DNA of 64,000 nt from Pseudo-nitzschia pungens (GCA_037355855.1 CM074764.1:4905664-4969663); one strand, 5' to 3'; shown: positions 30,563 to 43,628, counted from the stretch's first letter. The notes: generated by a model from the sequence alone, not told the origin. Translations and numbers: made by a program.

Positions 30563-30629
30563 TAAATAAAACACTATTATAAAATCTCTATAATTCTTGG
30601 AAATAAATCTTGAAAGGATCTTTTAAGAT

Positions 30630-30800
30630 TTATTCGCTTTCATCTACATATACACTATATACAAAACTTGTTGGTTTTCCTCGTAACATTGATTTAGCTA
30701 ATGAGAACGATTTTTGTGCTGCTACAGCACCTTTTCGTTTCCAATTGGCTTTACGAGCATTTTTTTTTGCTTTCGATGTTCTTTTTTTAGGTACAGCCAT
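30630..30800 (-). CDS. rpl32: Ribosomal protein L32
   Basis: 56-residue large-subunit protein, [20 protein letters not shown], basic at the N terminus and ending VYVDESE. A longer frame on the opposite strand is a chance ORF. It lies between clpC and trnL. Confidence 0.95.
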   Translation of the reverse strand: MAVPKKRTSKAKKNARKANWKRKGAVAAQKSFSLAKSMLRGKPTSFVYSVYVDESE

Positions 30801-30879
30801 TATTATTTTTTATATGAATATACTTTTAACAATCTTATACTAATTTGTTTTAAAAGTCAAGTATTAATAGTAATAGTTT

Positions 30880-30955
30880 TTGAAATAATAAATCACGACT
30901 TTGAAATAAAAAATAACGTTATTTTTTATTTCAAAGTCGTGATTTATTATTTCAA
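30880..30955. repeat. Perfect 76-bp palindrome between clpC and rpl32
   Basis: Two exact 38-base arms with no spacer, centred on AACGTT at 30917/30918. It lies 20 bases past the clpC stop. It probably ends the clpC transcript, but it is far longer than the other hairpins here. Confidence 0.9.
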
Positions 30956-30975
30956 GTTTTTATAGTTAATTTTAA

Positions 30976-33831
30976 CTACTCTTCATCTATTTTTTTTCTA
31001 GAGCCAAAAATACCACCCTTGTCTTCACCTTCTGCTCTTGGAATTTTAAATTTTCTTGCTTTTTTGTCCTGTGAGCGTTTCTCTTTTCGTTCGTTATACT
31101 TTCTTTTAGCTTTTTGCCATGCACTTTCTTTTTGATCATCATCTTGGTCACTAGATGGATTAATTGAATCTGATGATTTATCAGTAGGTGCATCTGTTAA
31201 AGCATTGCTAGCATTAGTTACAGCTCCTTCTGAACCACCTTCTTCGAAGAAACGACGATCGACGTTATCAAAATTGATTTCTACTTCCAATTCATTTGTA
31301 TAAGTTAAAATACTATCTTCTACTCGTTTACGACGAACAATAATTTTAGTATTTGGGAATAGAGTTTGCGATAAACATTGTTCTGCTAACGTATCTTCTA
31401 AATATTTAGAGATCGAACGTCGTAATGGTCTAGCCCCATAAAGTGGGTCATAACCTTCATCAGTTAAAAAGGCTTGAACCGGGAATGTAACTACTAATTC
31501 TAATTCTTTATCTGCTAATCGTGTTTTAATTTGGTTAATCATTAATCCACAAATTCTCCAAAGATCAAGACGTGTTAAATGGTTGAATACAATAATCTCA
31601 TCAATACGGTTTAAGAATTCTGGACGGAAGAAATTTTTAAGTTCTTCATGTACTAATGATTTAATACGCCCAAAAACTTTTGGATCTGTAGCAGGTTCCG
31701 GTCTTGGTTCCCACCCTAAAACAGCATCAGGAGTTACTTTAAACTTTCTATCATCACCTTGTTGTAATTTGGTTTTAATTCCACTTTCACGTTCAATAAT
31801 CTTAGATCCTAAATTCGTTGTCATGATAATTAAGGTATTTGTAAAATCTACAACACGACCTTTTGAATCAGATAAACGACCATCATCTAAAATTTGTAAT
31901 AATAAATTGAAAACATCCGGATGAGCTTTTTCAACCTCATCAAATAATACTACAGTATATGGAGTTGAACGAACAGCTTCTGTTAATAAACCACCTTCGT
32001 TATAACCTACATAACCTGGAGGTGAACCAATTAATTTAGCTACCGTATGTTTTTCCATAAATTCAGACATATCTAATCGAATCATATCTGTACTAAACAT
32101 GTAGTCTGATAATGCTTTTGTTAATTCCGTTTTTCCAACACCCGTTGGTCCCGCAAAGATAAAACTTGCAATTGGACGATTTGGATCATTTAAGCCTACT
32201 CGGGCACGACGAACCGCTTTGGAAACTGACGTTACGGCATGATCTTGACCAATAAGTCGTTTATGAAGCTCTTCTTCCATTTTCATTAATCGTTCTGATT
32301 CAGAACCTGTAAGTTTATTTACGGGAACCCCAGTCCAATTTGAAATTACATTTGCAATGTCATTTTCATTAACAATGTCGATATCTTCTCTCACAATGCC
32401 TAATCGTTTTTTCTGAGCTGCTGCTGATTTTTTCATGATACGAATATGTGTTCGCACTTCGATTTCATGATCTACCAACTGTCTTGCGGCATCAAAATCA
32501 TGATCTTTAACACACTCTTCTTTATCTTTTAGTGTATCTTGTAATTCTGTTAATAAGATTTGTAAACCTTTTGGTAATCGTCTATTTTCTAATCGAACAC
32601 GAGCTGCTGCTTCATCGATAACATCAATTGCTTTATCTGGTAAGAAACGATCTGCAATATATTTATTTGAAAGAATAGCTGCTTGTTCTAACGCTTTATC
32701 ATGATAGCTTAATGCATGATGTTGTTCAAATTTGGATCTTAAACCACGTAAGATTTCAATTGTTGTACCAACACTTGGCTCATCTACACGAACAGGTTGG
32801 AAACGACGTTCTAAAGCTGCATCACGCTCAATATATTTACGATATTCTTCGTTTGTAGTTGCTCCAATACAACGGAATTTACCACGTGCTAAAGCTGGTT
32901 TTAAAATGTTTGCAGCATCTACAGCGCCTTCGGCTGCACCAGCTCCAACTAATGTATGAATTTCATCAATAACTACAATAACTGAACGCTCATTTTGCGC
33001 CTCTTCAACAATTCGTTTTAAACGTTCTTCAAATTCACCACGATATTTAGTACCAGCTAAAATTGAGCCTAAATCTAACGCCATGATAATACTGCCATCT
33101 AAGAAGTTTGGCCCTTTTTCTGTTAAAATTAATTGCGCTAATCCTTCTGCAACTGCAGTTTTACCAACCCCAGGTTCACCGATTAAAACTGGATTGTTTT
33201 TTCTTCGACGAGCTAGAGTTGCAATTACATTATCAATTTCTTGTTCTCGTCCAATAACTGGATCTAACTCGCCATCCACTGCTTCTTTACTAATATTTTC
33301 AGCATACTCATCCAATGTTGGAGTTTGACTACCACGTCTCTCACGTTCTAATAAGTATTTTTCAGCTTGTGATAATGGACGTAGCATTTCCTCTTGCGTT
33401 TCTTCAATATAGGCTAAAACTAAATTTCTTAGATTAGGAAGATTAACACGCATTTTGTCCAATGTGCGTCGTGCAACACCATCAGGTTCAGCAATAAGAG
33501 CTAATAAGATGTGTTCCGTACCAACAAAATTTTGTCCTAAATCTTTTCCTTCATGAACCGCCATTTCTAGAACACGTTTTGCTCTTGGTGTAAAAGGAAT
33601 TTCAGAAGCAACAAATCCTGTACCACGTCCAATATACAATTCAATTTCTTTTCTAGTTTTTTTTAAAGTAACTTTTATCTTTTTTAAAGCTCGAGCACCA
33701 ATACCATGTCGTTGACCAATTACCCCTAATAAAAGTTGTTCAGTTCCAACAAAGTTATGGCCCATTCGTCGTGCTTCTTCTTGCGATAACATGATAACTT
33801 TAATCGCACCTTCAGTAAATTTTTCAAACAT
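30976..33831 (-). CDS. clpC: Clp protease ATPase ClpC
   Basis: Hsp100 unfoldase that feeds substrates to the Clp protease and helps protein import in the plastid stroma. It has 951 residues. The double Clp-N domain covers about 1-150. The first AAA domain has Walker A GEPGVGKT at 218-225 and the second has GPTGVGKT near 555, with an M domain between. After about residue 866 there is an unusual 85-residue tail rich in D, E, K and S. Both ATPase modules are fused in one intact gene. Confidence 0.96.
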   Translation of the reverse strand: MFEKFTEGAIKVIMLSQEEARRMGHNFVGTEQLLLGVIGQRHGIGARALKKIKVTLKKTRKEIELYIGRGTGFVASEIPFTPRAKRVLEMAVHEGKDLGQNFVGTEHILLALIAEPDGVARRTLDKMRVNLPNLRNLVLAYIEETQEEMLRPLSQAEKYLLERERRGSQTPTLDEYAENISKEAVDGELDPVIGREQEIDNVIATLARRRKNNPVLIGEPGVGKTAVAEGLAQLILTEKGPNFLDGSIIMALDLGSILAGTKYRGEFEERLKRIVEEAQNERSVIVVIDEIHTLVGAGAAEGAVDAANILKPALARGKFRCIGATTNEEYRKYIERDAALERRFQPVRVDEPSVGTTIEILRGLRSKFEQHHALSYHDKALEQAAILSNKYIADRFLPDKAIDVIDEAAARVRLENRRLPKGLQILLTELQDTLKDKEECVKDHDFDAARQLVDHEIEVRTHIRIMKKSAAAQKKRLGIVREDIDIVNENDIANVISNWTGVPVNKLTGSESERLMKMEEELHKRLIGQDHAVTSVSKAVRRARVGLNDPNRPIASFIFAGPTGVGKTELTKALSDYMFSTDMIRLDMSEFMEKHTVAKLIGSPPGYVGYNEGGLLTEAVRSTPYTVVLFDEVEKAHPDVFNLLLQILDDGRLSDSKGRVVDFTNTLIIMTTNLGSKIIERESGIKTKLQQGDDRKFKVTPDAVLGWEPRPEPATDPKVFGRIKSLVHEELKNFFRPEFLNRIDEIIVFNHLTRLDLWRICGLMINQIKTRLADKELELVVTFPVQAFLTDEGYDPLYGARPLRRSISKYLEDTLAEQCLSQTLFPNTKIIVRRKRVEDSILTYTNELEVEINFDNVDRRFFEEGGSEGAVTNASNALTDAPTDKSSDSINPSSDQDDDQKESAWQKAKRKYNERKEKRSQDKKARKFKIPRAEGEDKGGIFGSRKKIDEE

Positions 33832-33958
33832 AATAATTAATTAGTTGTAGTTATTTAAAAATCTGCGTTAGTTTCTATTCACTTATTTATTATACTACTG
33901 ACTTAATTAATTAAGGGTGAGTCAGTCTTACCACCCATTAGTTATTATACATAAATTC

Positions 33959-34768
33959 TTATAATAATGTACTAATATTAGTAAGTGGAGAGCTTGCAGT
34001 TGCATAATGTTTTTTCTCCATTCGACCGGCTAAATAAGTTAAGCGTCCGGCTTTGACTCCTAAATTCATAGCGTAAGCCATTTGCGCTGGATTTTTAGCT
34101 TGCGCAACGGCCGTATTTAATAAAACTCCATCAACGCCTAACTCCATTGCCATGGTTGCTTCACTAGTTGTTCCTATTCCAGCATCAACAATTACTGGAA
34201 CTTGGGCATTTTCAACAATAATTTTAATGTTTGTCAAATTTGCTAAACCTTGTCCGGAGCCAATAGGAGAACCTAATGGCATCACAGTCGCACACCCTAA
34301 ATCTTCTAAGTGTAATGCCAACATAGGATCAGCATTAATATAAGGTAATACAGTAAAACCTTTTTTTATTAAAAATTCAGCAGCTTTTAAAGTTCCAATT
34401 GGATCGGGTAGTAAATATTTTGGATCTGAAATTACTTCTAATTTGACAAAAAAATTATCTTCTTGCCCAAGGCGGCAAGCTAATTCGTGCCCTAAAAAGG
34501 CCATTCGAATAGCTTCATCTGCTGTTTGGGAGCCTGCTGTATTTGGTAATAACCAATGTTTATTCCAATCTAAATGATTTAAAAAGTTCGTTGTATCATG
34601 TTTTAAATTTGTTGGTAAGCGTCGAATCGCTACAGTCACAATTTCACATTCACTACTAGAAATACTATCAATCCCATCTTTTGTTGTTTTGTATTTCCCA
34701 GTTCCTAACATTAATCTTGATGTAAAGGTCTTGTCGCCAATCTTTAATTTATCAGAGTTATTTATCAT
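33959..34768 (-). CDS. thiG: Thiazole synthase ThiG
   Basis: Forms the thiazole ring of thiamine from a deoxyxylulose-phosphate, a glycine-derived imine and ThiS thiocarboxylate. The 269 residues carry [10 protein letters not shown] at the start, the [15 protein letters not shown] segment with the likely Schiff-base lysine region, and the phosphate-binding [10 protein letters not shown] and [13 protein letters not shown]. The other thiamine genes are not in this window. It lies between clpC and trnN. Confidence 0.95.
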   Translation of the reverse strand: MINNSDKLKIGDKTFTSRLMLGTGKYKTTKDGIDSISSSECEIVTVAIRRLPTNLKHDTTNFLNHLDWNKHWLLPNTAGSQTADEAIRMAFLGHELACRLGQEDNFFVKLEVISDPKYLLPDPIGTLKAAEFLIKKGFTVLPYINADPMLALHLEDLGCATVMPLGSPIGSGQGLANLTNIKIIVENAQVPVIVDAGIGTTSEATMAMELGVDGVLLNTAVAQAKNPAQMAYAMNLGVKAGRLTYLAGRMEKKHYATASSPLTNISTLL

Positions 34769-34787
34769 AGAATATTTAGTTTTTTTA

Positions 34788-34859
34788 CTCCCCAGGTAGG
34801 ACTTGAACCTACGGCCAATCGGTTAACAGCCGATTGCTCTACCACTGAGCTACTGAGGA
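34788..34859 (-). tRNA. trnN-GUU: tRNA-Asn (GUU)
   Basis: A 72-nt cloverleaf with a TCCTCAG/CTGGGGA acceptor and anticodon GTT in CGGCTGTTAACCG. Confidence 0.94.
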
Positions 34860-35002
34860 CAGTACACATACCTGAGTATGATGTTAAAAGTATAACATAT
34901 AATATTTCAGATTACAACAATTTATTTAAGGTAAAATTCCCATGTTGCCTCAATAAACTAATTTAAATAGGTAAGTTTATTCTAATAAAAAAACCAATTG
35001 TA

Positions 35003-35302
35003 TTAATTGGTTTCTTTATTAAAGATTAAGAATCGTAAAACATGTGAATCTAATTTTAAAGTATTAGCAAAATTGTTGATATATTTTGGCATACTTGAGA
35101 AATTCAATTGAATATAATTTCCTTTTGTTTTATTAACAATTGAATAAGCCAAATTATGTTTTCCACGTGAAATTACAGAAATATCCGATACGTTAAACTT
35201 TCGTAAATTTTTGGCATAATTAAATACCCACGTTTTTAGTTCACTGTCATTAAATTCTTCTGTTAAAAGAATCATTATCTCATAGTCTCTTTGCACTGCC
35301 AT
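35003..35302 (-). CDS. rps6: Ribosomal protein S6
   Basis: 99-residue small-subunit protein with a ferredoxin-like fold. It shows RDYEIMILLTEE at the N terminus, GKHNLAYSIVNKTKGNYIQLNF in the middle and HVLRFLIFN near the end. Monocistronic; it is divergent from ccsA. Confidence 0.92.
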   Translation of the reverse strand: MAVQRDYEIMILLTEEFNDSELKTWVFNYAKNLRKFNVSDISVISRGKHNLAYSIVNKTKGNYIQLNFSSMPKYINNFANTLKLDSHVLRFLIFNKETN

Positions 35303-35467
35303 ACAATAATAATTTTAATTAAAAGTAAATTGATAATAACGTCATACCGAAATGAATGTCAACGTAAATTCTTAGATATGTTTATACTTCAATATAATTT
35401 GATCATTTTTGGTACAATAATAAAGCGTATTACAATTTACACAAAAAAATTTTATTGGAGAAATTTC

Positions 35468-36421
35468 ATGGATTGGAATGAAATTCAAAACGCGTTATCA
35501 AATGCTGTTTTTGCTATTTTACTTTTTGCAATGGTAATTTATTGGGTTAATTTATTATTCTTTAATGATAAATCTTCTTTATCGACAGTAGGTCGAATCA
35601 GTACAAGTCTTGCTACTGTGTCTCTATTTTTTATTCTTTGCTCTCGTTGGATCGTAGCGGGTTATTTCCCATTAAGTAATTTATATGAATCTTTACTTTT
35701 TTTAACATGGATCTTATTAGCGGTTTATTTGTATATTGAAACAAAAACAAGTAGTCGGTTAATTGGTGCTATCGTTATTCCAATTACATTATTAATTAGT
35801 GGATTTGCGAATTTAACACTTTCACCCGAAATGCAGAAATCTAGCCCTTTAGTTCCGGCCTTACAATCTAATTGGTTGATGATGCATGTAAGTATGATGT
35901 TATTAAGTTATGGAACACTAATTATGGGTTCTCTTCTATGTATCTTATTTTTAGTAATTTCTGGCTATAAAGAGATCGATTTAAAATCAATAGATAACTC
36001 TTCATCAGGGTTTTATAATGTTATGTTAGATTATTATGAAGCCAAATTAATTTCTTCATCTTCTGAAGTTGCCGACTCTGAAGTTTCAGACTTTGGGAAA
36101 TTAAAATTATTACAGAGTATTGATAACTGGAGTTATCGTATTATTGGATTAGGTTTTCCATTTTTAACAATTGGCATTATCTCTGGTGGTGTTTGGGCAA
36201 ATGAAGCTTGGGGTTCTTACTGGAGTTGGGATCCCAAAGAAACATGGGCATTAATTACATGGTTAGTATTTGCTACTTATCTTCATGCACGTATTACAAA
36301 AGGATGGGAAGGAAAAAAAACAGCAATTTTAGGTGGTTTAGGATTCTTCGTAATTTGGATTTGTTATTTAGGAGTGAATTTCTTAGGAAAAGGCTTACAT
36401 AGTTATGGGTGGGTTTCATAA
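35468..36421 (+). CDS. ccsA: Cytochrome c biogenesis protein CcsA
   Basis: Heme-handling membrane protein of System II, partner of Ccs1. From the ATG at 35468, preceded by TTGGAG, it has 317 residues. It shows seven to eight membrane spans and the tryptophan-rich heme motif WANEAWGSYWSWDPKETWA near residue 245, plus conserved histidines in MMHVSMMLLSYG and ATYLHAR. The open frame upstream of 35468 lacks family similarity. Confidence 0.94.
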   Translation: MDWNEIQNALSNAVFAILLFAMVIYWVNLLFFNDKSSLSTVGRISTSLATVSLFFILCSRWIVAGYFPLSNLYESLLFLTWILLAVYLYIETKTSSRLIGAIVIPITLLISGFANLTLSPEMQKSSPLVPALQSNWLMMHVSMMLLSYGTLIMGSLLCILFLVISGYKEIDLKSIDNSSSGFYNVMLDYYEAKLISSSSEVADSEVSDFGKLKLLQSIDNWSYRIIGLGFPFLTIGIISGGVWANEAWGSYWSWDPKETWALITWLVFATYLHARITKGWEGKKTAILGGLGFFVIWICYLGVNFLGKGLHSYGWVS

Positions 36422-36686
36422 ACAATTTGAAACGGTTTCGCAACCTATAGAATTTTTAACTTTTAAGTATCTCTAAGTTAAAAATTTGTTGCAAAAAGAT
36501 GATATTTTCCTAATAATCTTTTGTGACAAAACCACTCTATGATAATTCTAGCCAATAATTCGAATCTACTTTTTATTTATTAGTTTTAGAGTATTCTAAA
36601 ACTACTGTTAATTGAAATAATTTTCTTAATATTTAAATGGACATAAATTCGATCTCTTATTAAGAATCTAGTACTAACATTTTAAC
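36422..36686. other. Spacer between ccsA and rps16 with no gene seen
   Basis: The two genes converge here. One hairpin stands out: ATTTTTAACTT (about 36451) with AAGTTAAAAAT, an 11-bp stem inside a longer imperfect stem, a plausible ccsA terminator. No tRNA, tmRNA or SRP RNA could be recognised. Confidence 0.5.
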
Positions 36687-36718
36687 AAATTATGTTAATT
36701 TTATAATTAACATAATTT
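36687..36718 (-). terminator. rps16 terminator hairpin
   Basis: AAATTATGTTAATT, loop TTAT, then AATTAACATAATTT: a perfect 14-bp stem ending 15 bases past the rps16 stop. It may serve both convergent genes. Confidence 0.7.
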
Positions 36719-36732
36719 TTTATTTGGAGTTC

Positions 36733-36966
36733 TTATACAATTTCTGCTTTTTTTAATAAATTAAAAACCGTTTCTGTCGGTTGTACTCCATAGCTTAGCC
36801 ATTTTTCAATTTTTGGAATATCAAAATGACTTTTTTTTGATATTGGATCATAATAACCCACTTCTTCTACTGGTCGACCATCTCTACGAGTGCTACTTTC
36901 CATAACCACTAATCGATATGATGGTGCACGTTTTCGGCCAATTCGTTTTAATCGTAATTTTAACAT
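36733..36966 (-). CDS. rps16: Ribosomal protein S16
   Basis: 77-residue small-subunit protein: MLKLRLKRIGRKRAPSYRLV, then VEEVGYYDPISK and the C-terminal KWLSYGVQPTETV. Intron-free. It follows rps4 by 35 bases. Confidence 0.95.
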   Translation of the reverse strand: MLKLRLKRIGRKRAPSYRLVVMESSTRRDGRPVEEVGYYDPISKKSHFDIPKIEKWLSYGVQPTETVFNLLKKAEIV

Positions 36967-37001
36967 AGTAATAAATAGATAATATATAACAATTTAGGGT
37001 C

Positions 37002-37625
37002 TTAGCGTCGAGAATAATACTCAACTACAAGTAATTCATTTAATTGTAATTGAACGTCATCGCGATCACAATAATCTAAAACAGTTGCTTCTAATTTTGC
37101 ATCATTAAACTCTAAATTAGATGGAATCTCATTACGTTGATTTGCTTTTAAATTATTAGTAACAAGATTTTTTGAAATACTTCTTTCTTTTACACTAATT
37201 ACATCATTTAATCGACATTGGAAACTTGGAATACTAATTACTTTATTGTTTACAGTAATATGACCATGATTCACTAATTGACGAGCTTGGGCAATACTTT
37301 TTGCAAATCCTAATGTAAAACAAAGTGTATCTAATCTCATTTCTAATAATTGAAGTAAAATTAAACCGGTTACACCTTTTCTTCTACGGGCTTCTTTGAC
37401 ATAACGGAATAATTGCTTTTCAGTTAATCCGTAATTAAATTTAAGTTTTTGTTTTTCATTTAAACGAATACCGTATTCTGTCGTTTTTTGCCCACCCATA
37501 TCAGAAGCTTTAGCTTTTCCAGGAGGTTGTTCTTTAATTGATTTTTTCGTTGTCAAACCTGGTAAGCTAACGTCTTTACCAAAACGTCTAACAAGTCTTA
37601 ATCGGGGTCCGCGATAACGTGACAT
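37002..37625 (-). CDS. rps4: Ribosomal protein S4
   Basis: 207-residue assembly initiator of the 30S subunit. The N-terminal [16 protein letters not shown] and the S4 RNA-binding domain (about 90-150, with [27 protein letters not shown]) are intact. It precedes rps16 on the same strand. Confidence 0.96.
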   Translation of the reverse strand: MSRYRGPRLRLVRRFGKDVSLPGLTTKKSIKEQPPGKAKASDMGGQKTTEYGIRLNEKQKLKFNYGLTEKQLFRYVKEARRRKGVTGLILLQLLEMRLDTLCFTLGFAKSIAQARQLVNHGHITVNNKVISIPSFQCRLNDVISVKERSISKNLVTNNLKANQRNEIPSNLEFNDAKLEATVLDYCDRDDVQLQLNELLVVEYYSRR

Positions 37626-37684
37626 AAATTAATTTTAGTGATAAATAATCTTTTGTAAATTCTGAAATCTTTTTGAATCAATAA

Positions 37685-37759
37685 GGGCGAGTGACCGGAC
37701 TTGAACCGGCGAATGGCGGAATCACAACCCGCTGCCTTAACCACTTGGCCACACCCGCC
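37685..37759 (-). tRNA. trnH-GUG: tRNA-His (GUG)
   Basis: Cloverleaf with a GGCGGGT/ACTCGCC acceptor, discriminator C as usual for His, and anticodon GTG in GGGTTGTGATTCC. It ends two bases before the second gap. Confidence 0.93.
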
Positions 37760-37761
37760 AT

Positions 37762-38261
37762 NNNNNNNNNNNNNNNNNNNNNNNNNNNNNNNNNNNNNNN
37801 NNNNNNNNNNNNNNNNNNNNNNNNNNNNNNNNNNNNNNNNNNNNNNNNNNNNNNNNNNNNNNNNNNNNNNNNNNNNNNNNNNNNNNNNNNNNNNNNNNNN
37901 NNNNNNNNNNNNNNNNNNNNNNNNNNNNNNNNNNNNNNNNNNNNNNNNNNNNNNNNNNNNNNNNNNNNNNNNNNNNNNNNNNNNNNNNNNNNNNNNNNNN
38001 NNNNNNNNNNNNNNNNNNNNNNNNNNNNNNNNNNNNNNNNNNNNNNNNNNNNNNNNNNNNNNNNNNNNNNNNNNNNNNNNNNNNNNNNNNNNNNNNNNNN
38101 NNNNNNNNNNNNNNNNNNNNNNNNNNNNNNNNNNNNNNNNNNNNNNNNNNNNNNNNNNNNNNNNNNNNNNNNNNNNNNNNNNNNNNNNNNNNNNNNNNNN
38201 NNNNNNNNNNNNNNNNNNNNNNNNNNNNNNNNNNNNNNNNNNNNNNNNNNNNNNNNNNNNN
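37762..38261. other. Second assembly gap of exactly 500 N
   Basis: Again exactly 500 unknown bases, cutting the C-terminal end of rpl20. True size and adjacency are unknown. Confidence 0.98.
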
Positions 38262-38488
38262 ATGTGATTCCATTTGCTCTTGAAGCTGCCTTAATTCGAC
38301 GAATCCAGATTTTTCTAAAAATTTCGTTTCTTTTGTTTGCGACCAATATATGAGTATCTTAAAGCTTTCATAACTTGTTGATTTGCAACCCTGAATAAAC
38401 AGAATGTGCACACGATATCCACTTGCAAGGGCTAGAGATTTTTTTTCGACGTTTACGAGCTACATTTCCACGTTTGACTCTTTACCAT
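38262..38488 (-). CDS. rpl20: Ribosomal protein L20 (C-terminal end lost, frames broken)
   Basis: Large-subunit assembly protein. The start at 38488 is followed, after a frame shift, by [14 protein letters not shown]; later frames give NQQVMKA, then [18 protein letters not shown] before the gap. All residues fit L20, but at least three single-base indels disrupt the frame. The breaks look like sequence errors, since the codons between them are well conserved. Upstream of it lies rpl35, the usual L35-L20 order. Confidence 0.85.
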
Positions 38489-38511
38489 TTGTAATTTTGT
38501 TGTTTAGTAAT

Positions 38512-38706
38512 CTAATAAGGTAACATTAATTTAATCGGCGCTTTATCACTTTTATTGACACATAAAACTTGTGACAATTTTCGTTTTTGTTTATTTTGGA
38601 TTTTTTCATCAATAAATGACCTTTATAAGCATGACGACGTAAAAATTGTTCGTTCAGTAATTTTATATCGTTTTGCGGCTGCTTTTCGTGTTTTTAATTT
38701 TGGCAT
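38512..38706 (-). CDS. rpl35: Ribosomal protein L35 (frame broken)
   Basis: Large-subunit protein of about 64 residues. It starts MPKLKTRKAAAKRYK at 38706, and a second frame gives FLRRHAYKGHLL. The stop at 38512 closes the expected length. Two or three single-base indels break the frame. It lies 6 bases after ycf42 and just before rpl20. Confidence 0.85.
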
Positions 38707-38712
38707 AAAATT

Positions 38713-39327
38713 TTATTTAGACTTGTTAAGATACAATTTTTTAAAATAAGCTTTTGATTTCAAAGGATGAGAATATAAAATTTGATCACCATTTCTCCAA
38801 TCAACAGGACATGCCTGACCAGGATTTTCTTGGATATATTGAATTGATTTGAGAACTCTTAGTAATTCAATCTATATTTCTTCCACATAATAAATTATTA
38901 ACTGTATAGTATTGGATAATTCCTTCCTTGTCAATAATAAATATACCTGGAAATGAAAGGCCATCATTTGTTAATAGATGGATTTTTTTTGTGATAGTTT
39001 GATTTAAATCAGAGCTAAAAGGATAGTTTAATTTTCCTAATCCCCCTTGACTTCGATTTGCTAATAAATACTGTAAGTGTGAGAAAGGACTATCAGTTGA
39101 AATTGCCAAAATCTGAGTGGATAATTGGTGAAATTCATGAAATCCGATTACTTAATTCAATTAATTCTGTAGGAGAAACCGAAGTAAAATTTGCTGGATA
39201 AAATACTAAAAGAACATATTTTTTTCCATGATAATCCGATAATCGAATTTTTCCGAGCCTATTTTTATAAATTCCAACAGTTAAGAAATTTGGCGCCATT
39301 TTTTCCGATTTGAGGTAAATTAGTCAT
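38713..39327 (-). CDS. ycf42: Peroxiredoxin-like protein Ycf42 (frame broken; peroxidatic Cys replaced by Ser)
   Basis: A 2-Cys peroxiredoxin (AhpC/TSA) family protein, about 204 residues. The segment YPANFTSVSPTEL aligns with the usual FTFVCPTE active site, but the peroxidatic cysteine reads TCT (Ser). The C-terminal GQACPVDW keeps the resolving cysteine position. Single-base breaks lie near 39290, 39140 and 38875. A protein without the peroxidatic Cys should not reduce peroxide in the normal way. It is called ycf42 or bas1 in red-lineage plastids. Upstream of rpl35 on the same strand. Confidence 0.8.
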
Positions 39328-39514
39328 AAATAAAAAATTTATATTTATACCATTATAATTATAATTTACTAGAAAGAGTACTATTATTTAAAAGTAATTT
39401 TATCTTTAAAAAATTTACTAATTTTGTCGATAAATAGTTGGTTTGAAGTTAGACTATCTGTTATGATATTAATTTAAAATAAGTAAGTTATAAATTAATA
39501 AGGAAATAAATTAG

Positions 39515-41423
<1,909 letters not shown>

Positions 41424-41448
41424 AAACGCTTTAGCTTTAATTAAAAAG

Positions 41449-41486
41449 TTTCATTCTTATTACTTTTAAAGGTAATAAGAATGAAA
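41449..41486. terminator. Hairpin between convergent ftsH and atpA
   Basis: TTTCATTCTTATTAC, an 8-base loop, then GTAATAAGAATGAAA: a perfect 15-bp stem. Placed between two convergent 3' ends, it can serve both directions. Confidence 0.8.
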
Positions 41487-41497
41487 ATTATTATTTA

Positions 41498-43020
41498 TTA
41501 TTTATTTTTCTTAAATAAATCTTTTGATTCTGCAATTGCTTCTTTTTAAAGATGCTTCTGCTTCTTCTGTGAATTGATTGTTGATGTAACAATGTTTAAG
41601 TACGGCTTTTGTGATGTTGTTAAATATGAAAATTAAACTTGCACAATAAGCTTTTACATCTGCAACTTCTACATCATCTAAGAATCCATTAATACCAGTG
41701 TAAATTAATGCAACTTGCTGAGCAACTGATAATGGTGAATTTTGTGGTTGTTTTAAAAGTTCACGTAATCGTGTTCCACGAGCTAATTGCTTTTGTGTTG
41801 CATCATCTAAATCAGACGCGAATTGTGAGAAAGCTTCTAACTCAGCAAATTGCGCTAATTCTATTTTAATTTACCTGCAACTTTTTTCATTGCTTTTGTT
41901 TGTGCTGCTGAAACCTACACTTGATACTGAAATACCAACGTTAATTGCAGGTCGAATTCCTGAGTTGAATAAATTCATTTGATAAGAAGATTTGGACCAT
42001 CTGTAATTGAAATTACATTTGTAGGAATATAAGCCGAAACATCACTAGCTTGTGTTTCAATAACTGGAAGTGCAGTCATACTTCCACCACCTAATGCATC
42101 ACTTAATTTTGCTGCACGTTCTAATAAACGTGAGTGTAAGTAGAATACATCACCAGGATACGCCTCACGTCCTGGAGGACGACGTAATAATAATGACATT
42201 TGACGGTATGCCATGGCTTGTTTTGTTAAATCATCATAGATAACTAAAGTTGCCTTACCGTTGTACATGAAGTACTCTGCCATAGCTGCACCAGCATATG
42301 GAGCGATATATTGTAATGTCGCTGGATCATTAGCACTAGCTGCTACAATAATTGTATAAGCCATTGCATTTTTTTCTTCAAGAACATTTACTACTTGAGC
42401 AATAGTTGAAGCTTTTTGACCAACACCAACATAAACACATACAACATCTTCAGTTGCTTGGTTAATGATTGTATCAACTGCAATAGCAGTTTTACCTGTT
42501 TGACGGTCACCAATGATTAATTCTCGTTGACCACGGCCAATAGGAATCATTGCATCAATTGATGTAATACCAGTTTGTAATGGTTCACAAACCGATTTAC
42601 GACTAATAATACCTGGAGCCATTGCTTCAAGTAATTGAGTGTCTGATGATTCAATTTCACCTTTCCCATCAATTGGAAGACCTAACGCATTTACAACACG
42701 TCCTAAGAACTTTTCACCAACAGGAATTTTGAGAAATTTGACCTGTTGATTTAACAGTACTACCTTCTAAAATTTGACGACCAGTACCCATTAATACAAC
42801 ACCAACGTTGTCATTTTCTAAATTTAAAGCAATACCAATAGTTTTGTCTTCAAATTCTAGAAGTTCTCCACTCATTACTTGATCAAGGACCATAAACGCG
42901 GGCAATACCATCACCAACTTGTAAGACAGTACCAATATTATCTACCTTAACATCTTGATCATATTGTTCAATTTGTTCACGGATAATACTACTAATTTCG
43001 TCTGGACGAATATTTATCAT
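41498..43020 (-). CDS. atpA: ATP synthase CF1 alpha subunit (frame broken)
   Basis: Non-catalytic nucleotide-binding subunit of CF1, about 503 residues expected. It begins [21 protein letters not shown] at 43020. The intact middle (41975-42622) carries Walker [26 protein letters not shown] and the SITDG end segment. The C terminus ends KDLFKKNK. The span is 1523 bases, not a multiple of three, and at least six single-base indels occur, several in homopolymers. Last gene of the atpI-H-G-F-D-A operon. Confidence 0.92.
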
Positions 43021-43065
43021 TGTATTATTTTTTAAGATATAAAAAGTTAATAAAGTTTGTTTGCG

Positions 43066-43628
43066 TTAAATTTCTAACACAGTATCTAGATGTTTTGCTA
43101 GTTTTTGTAATTGATTTTTAACTGTAAAATCAATAACTTTTGATTCTGTTTTAATTAAAAATCCACCAATTAAACTAGGGTCAACATTAATTACTAATCG
43201 AATTTCTCTAGCATTCGTTAATTCTTTTAATTTTTGAATTAGCGTATCTTTTTGTAAATTTGTAAAAGCAGATGCTGTTGAAACTTCAATCATTTTAATT
43301 GACGCAGTTTGATAAATTAATTCTAAATAAGCATCAATAACTGACGTTAATAAATTAATTCGATCACGTTCAACTAAAACCATTAAGAAATTAAAAGTAT
43401 CAGTATTAAGTTGCGACTTTAATGTTTTCGTTAAAATCCCACGTTTTACTTCTTGTTTTACAATAGGATTGTTTAGATATTCTAATAATTCTGGAGTTTC
43501 CTCAAGGAAGATATCTAAATTTGAAAATCTGCTGTAATTTGATGCATGATGTTCTTTTCAACAGAAAAGTCAAATAAGGCACGTGCATAAGGAGCTGCAA
43601 TTTTCGATGTTAAGGGATTTCCACTCAT
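43066..43628 (-). CDS. atpD: ATP synthase CF1 delta subunit (one frame break)
   Basis: Stator subunit that joins CF1 to the peripheral stalk. It starts [21 protein letters not shown] and ends [12 protein letters not shown]. The intact part includes [20 protein letters not shown]. The span of 563 bases lacks one base of a multiple of three, with breaks near 43385 to 43530. Its ATG overlaps the atpF stop (ATGA), suggesting translational coupling. Confidence 0.9.

Noticed and set aside
36422..36732. A tmRNA or SRP RNA in the ccsA-rps16 spacer
   Set aside because: No tRNA-like ends, tag frame or conserved SRP tetraloop segment was found.
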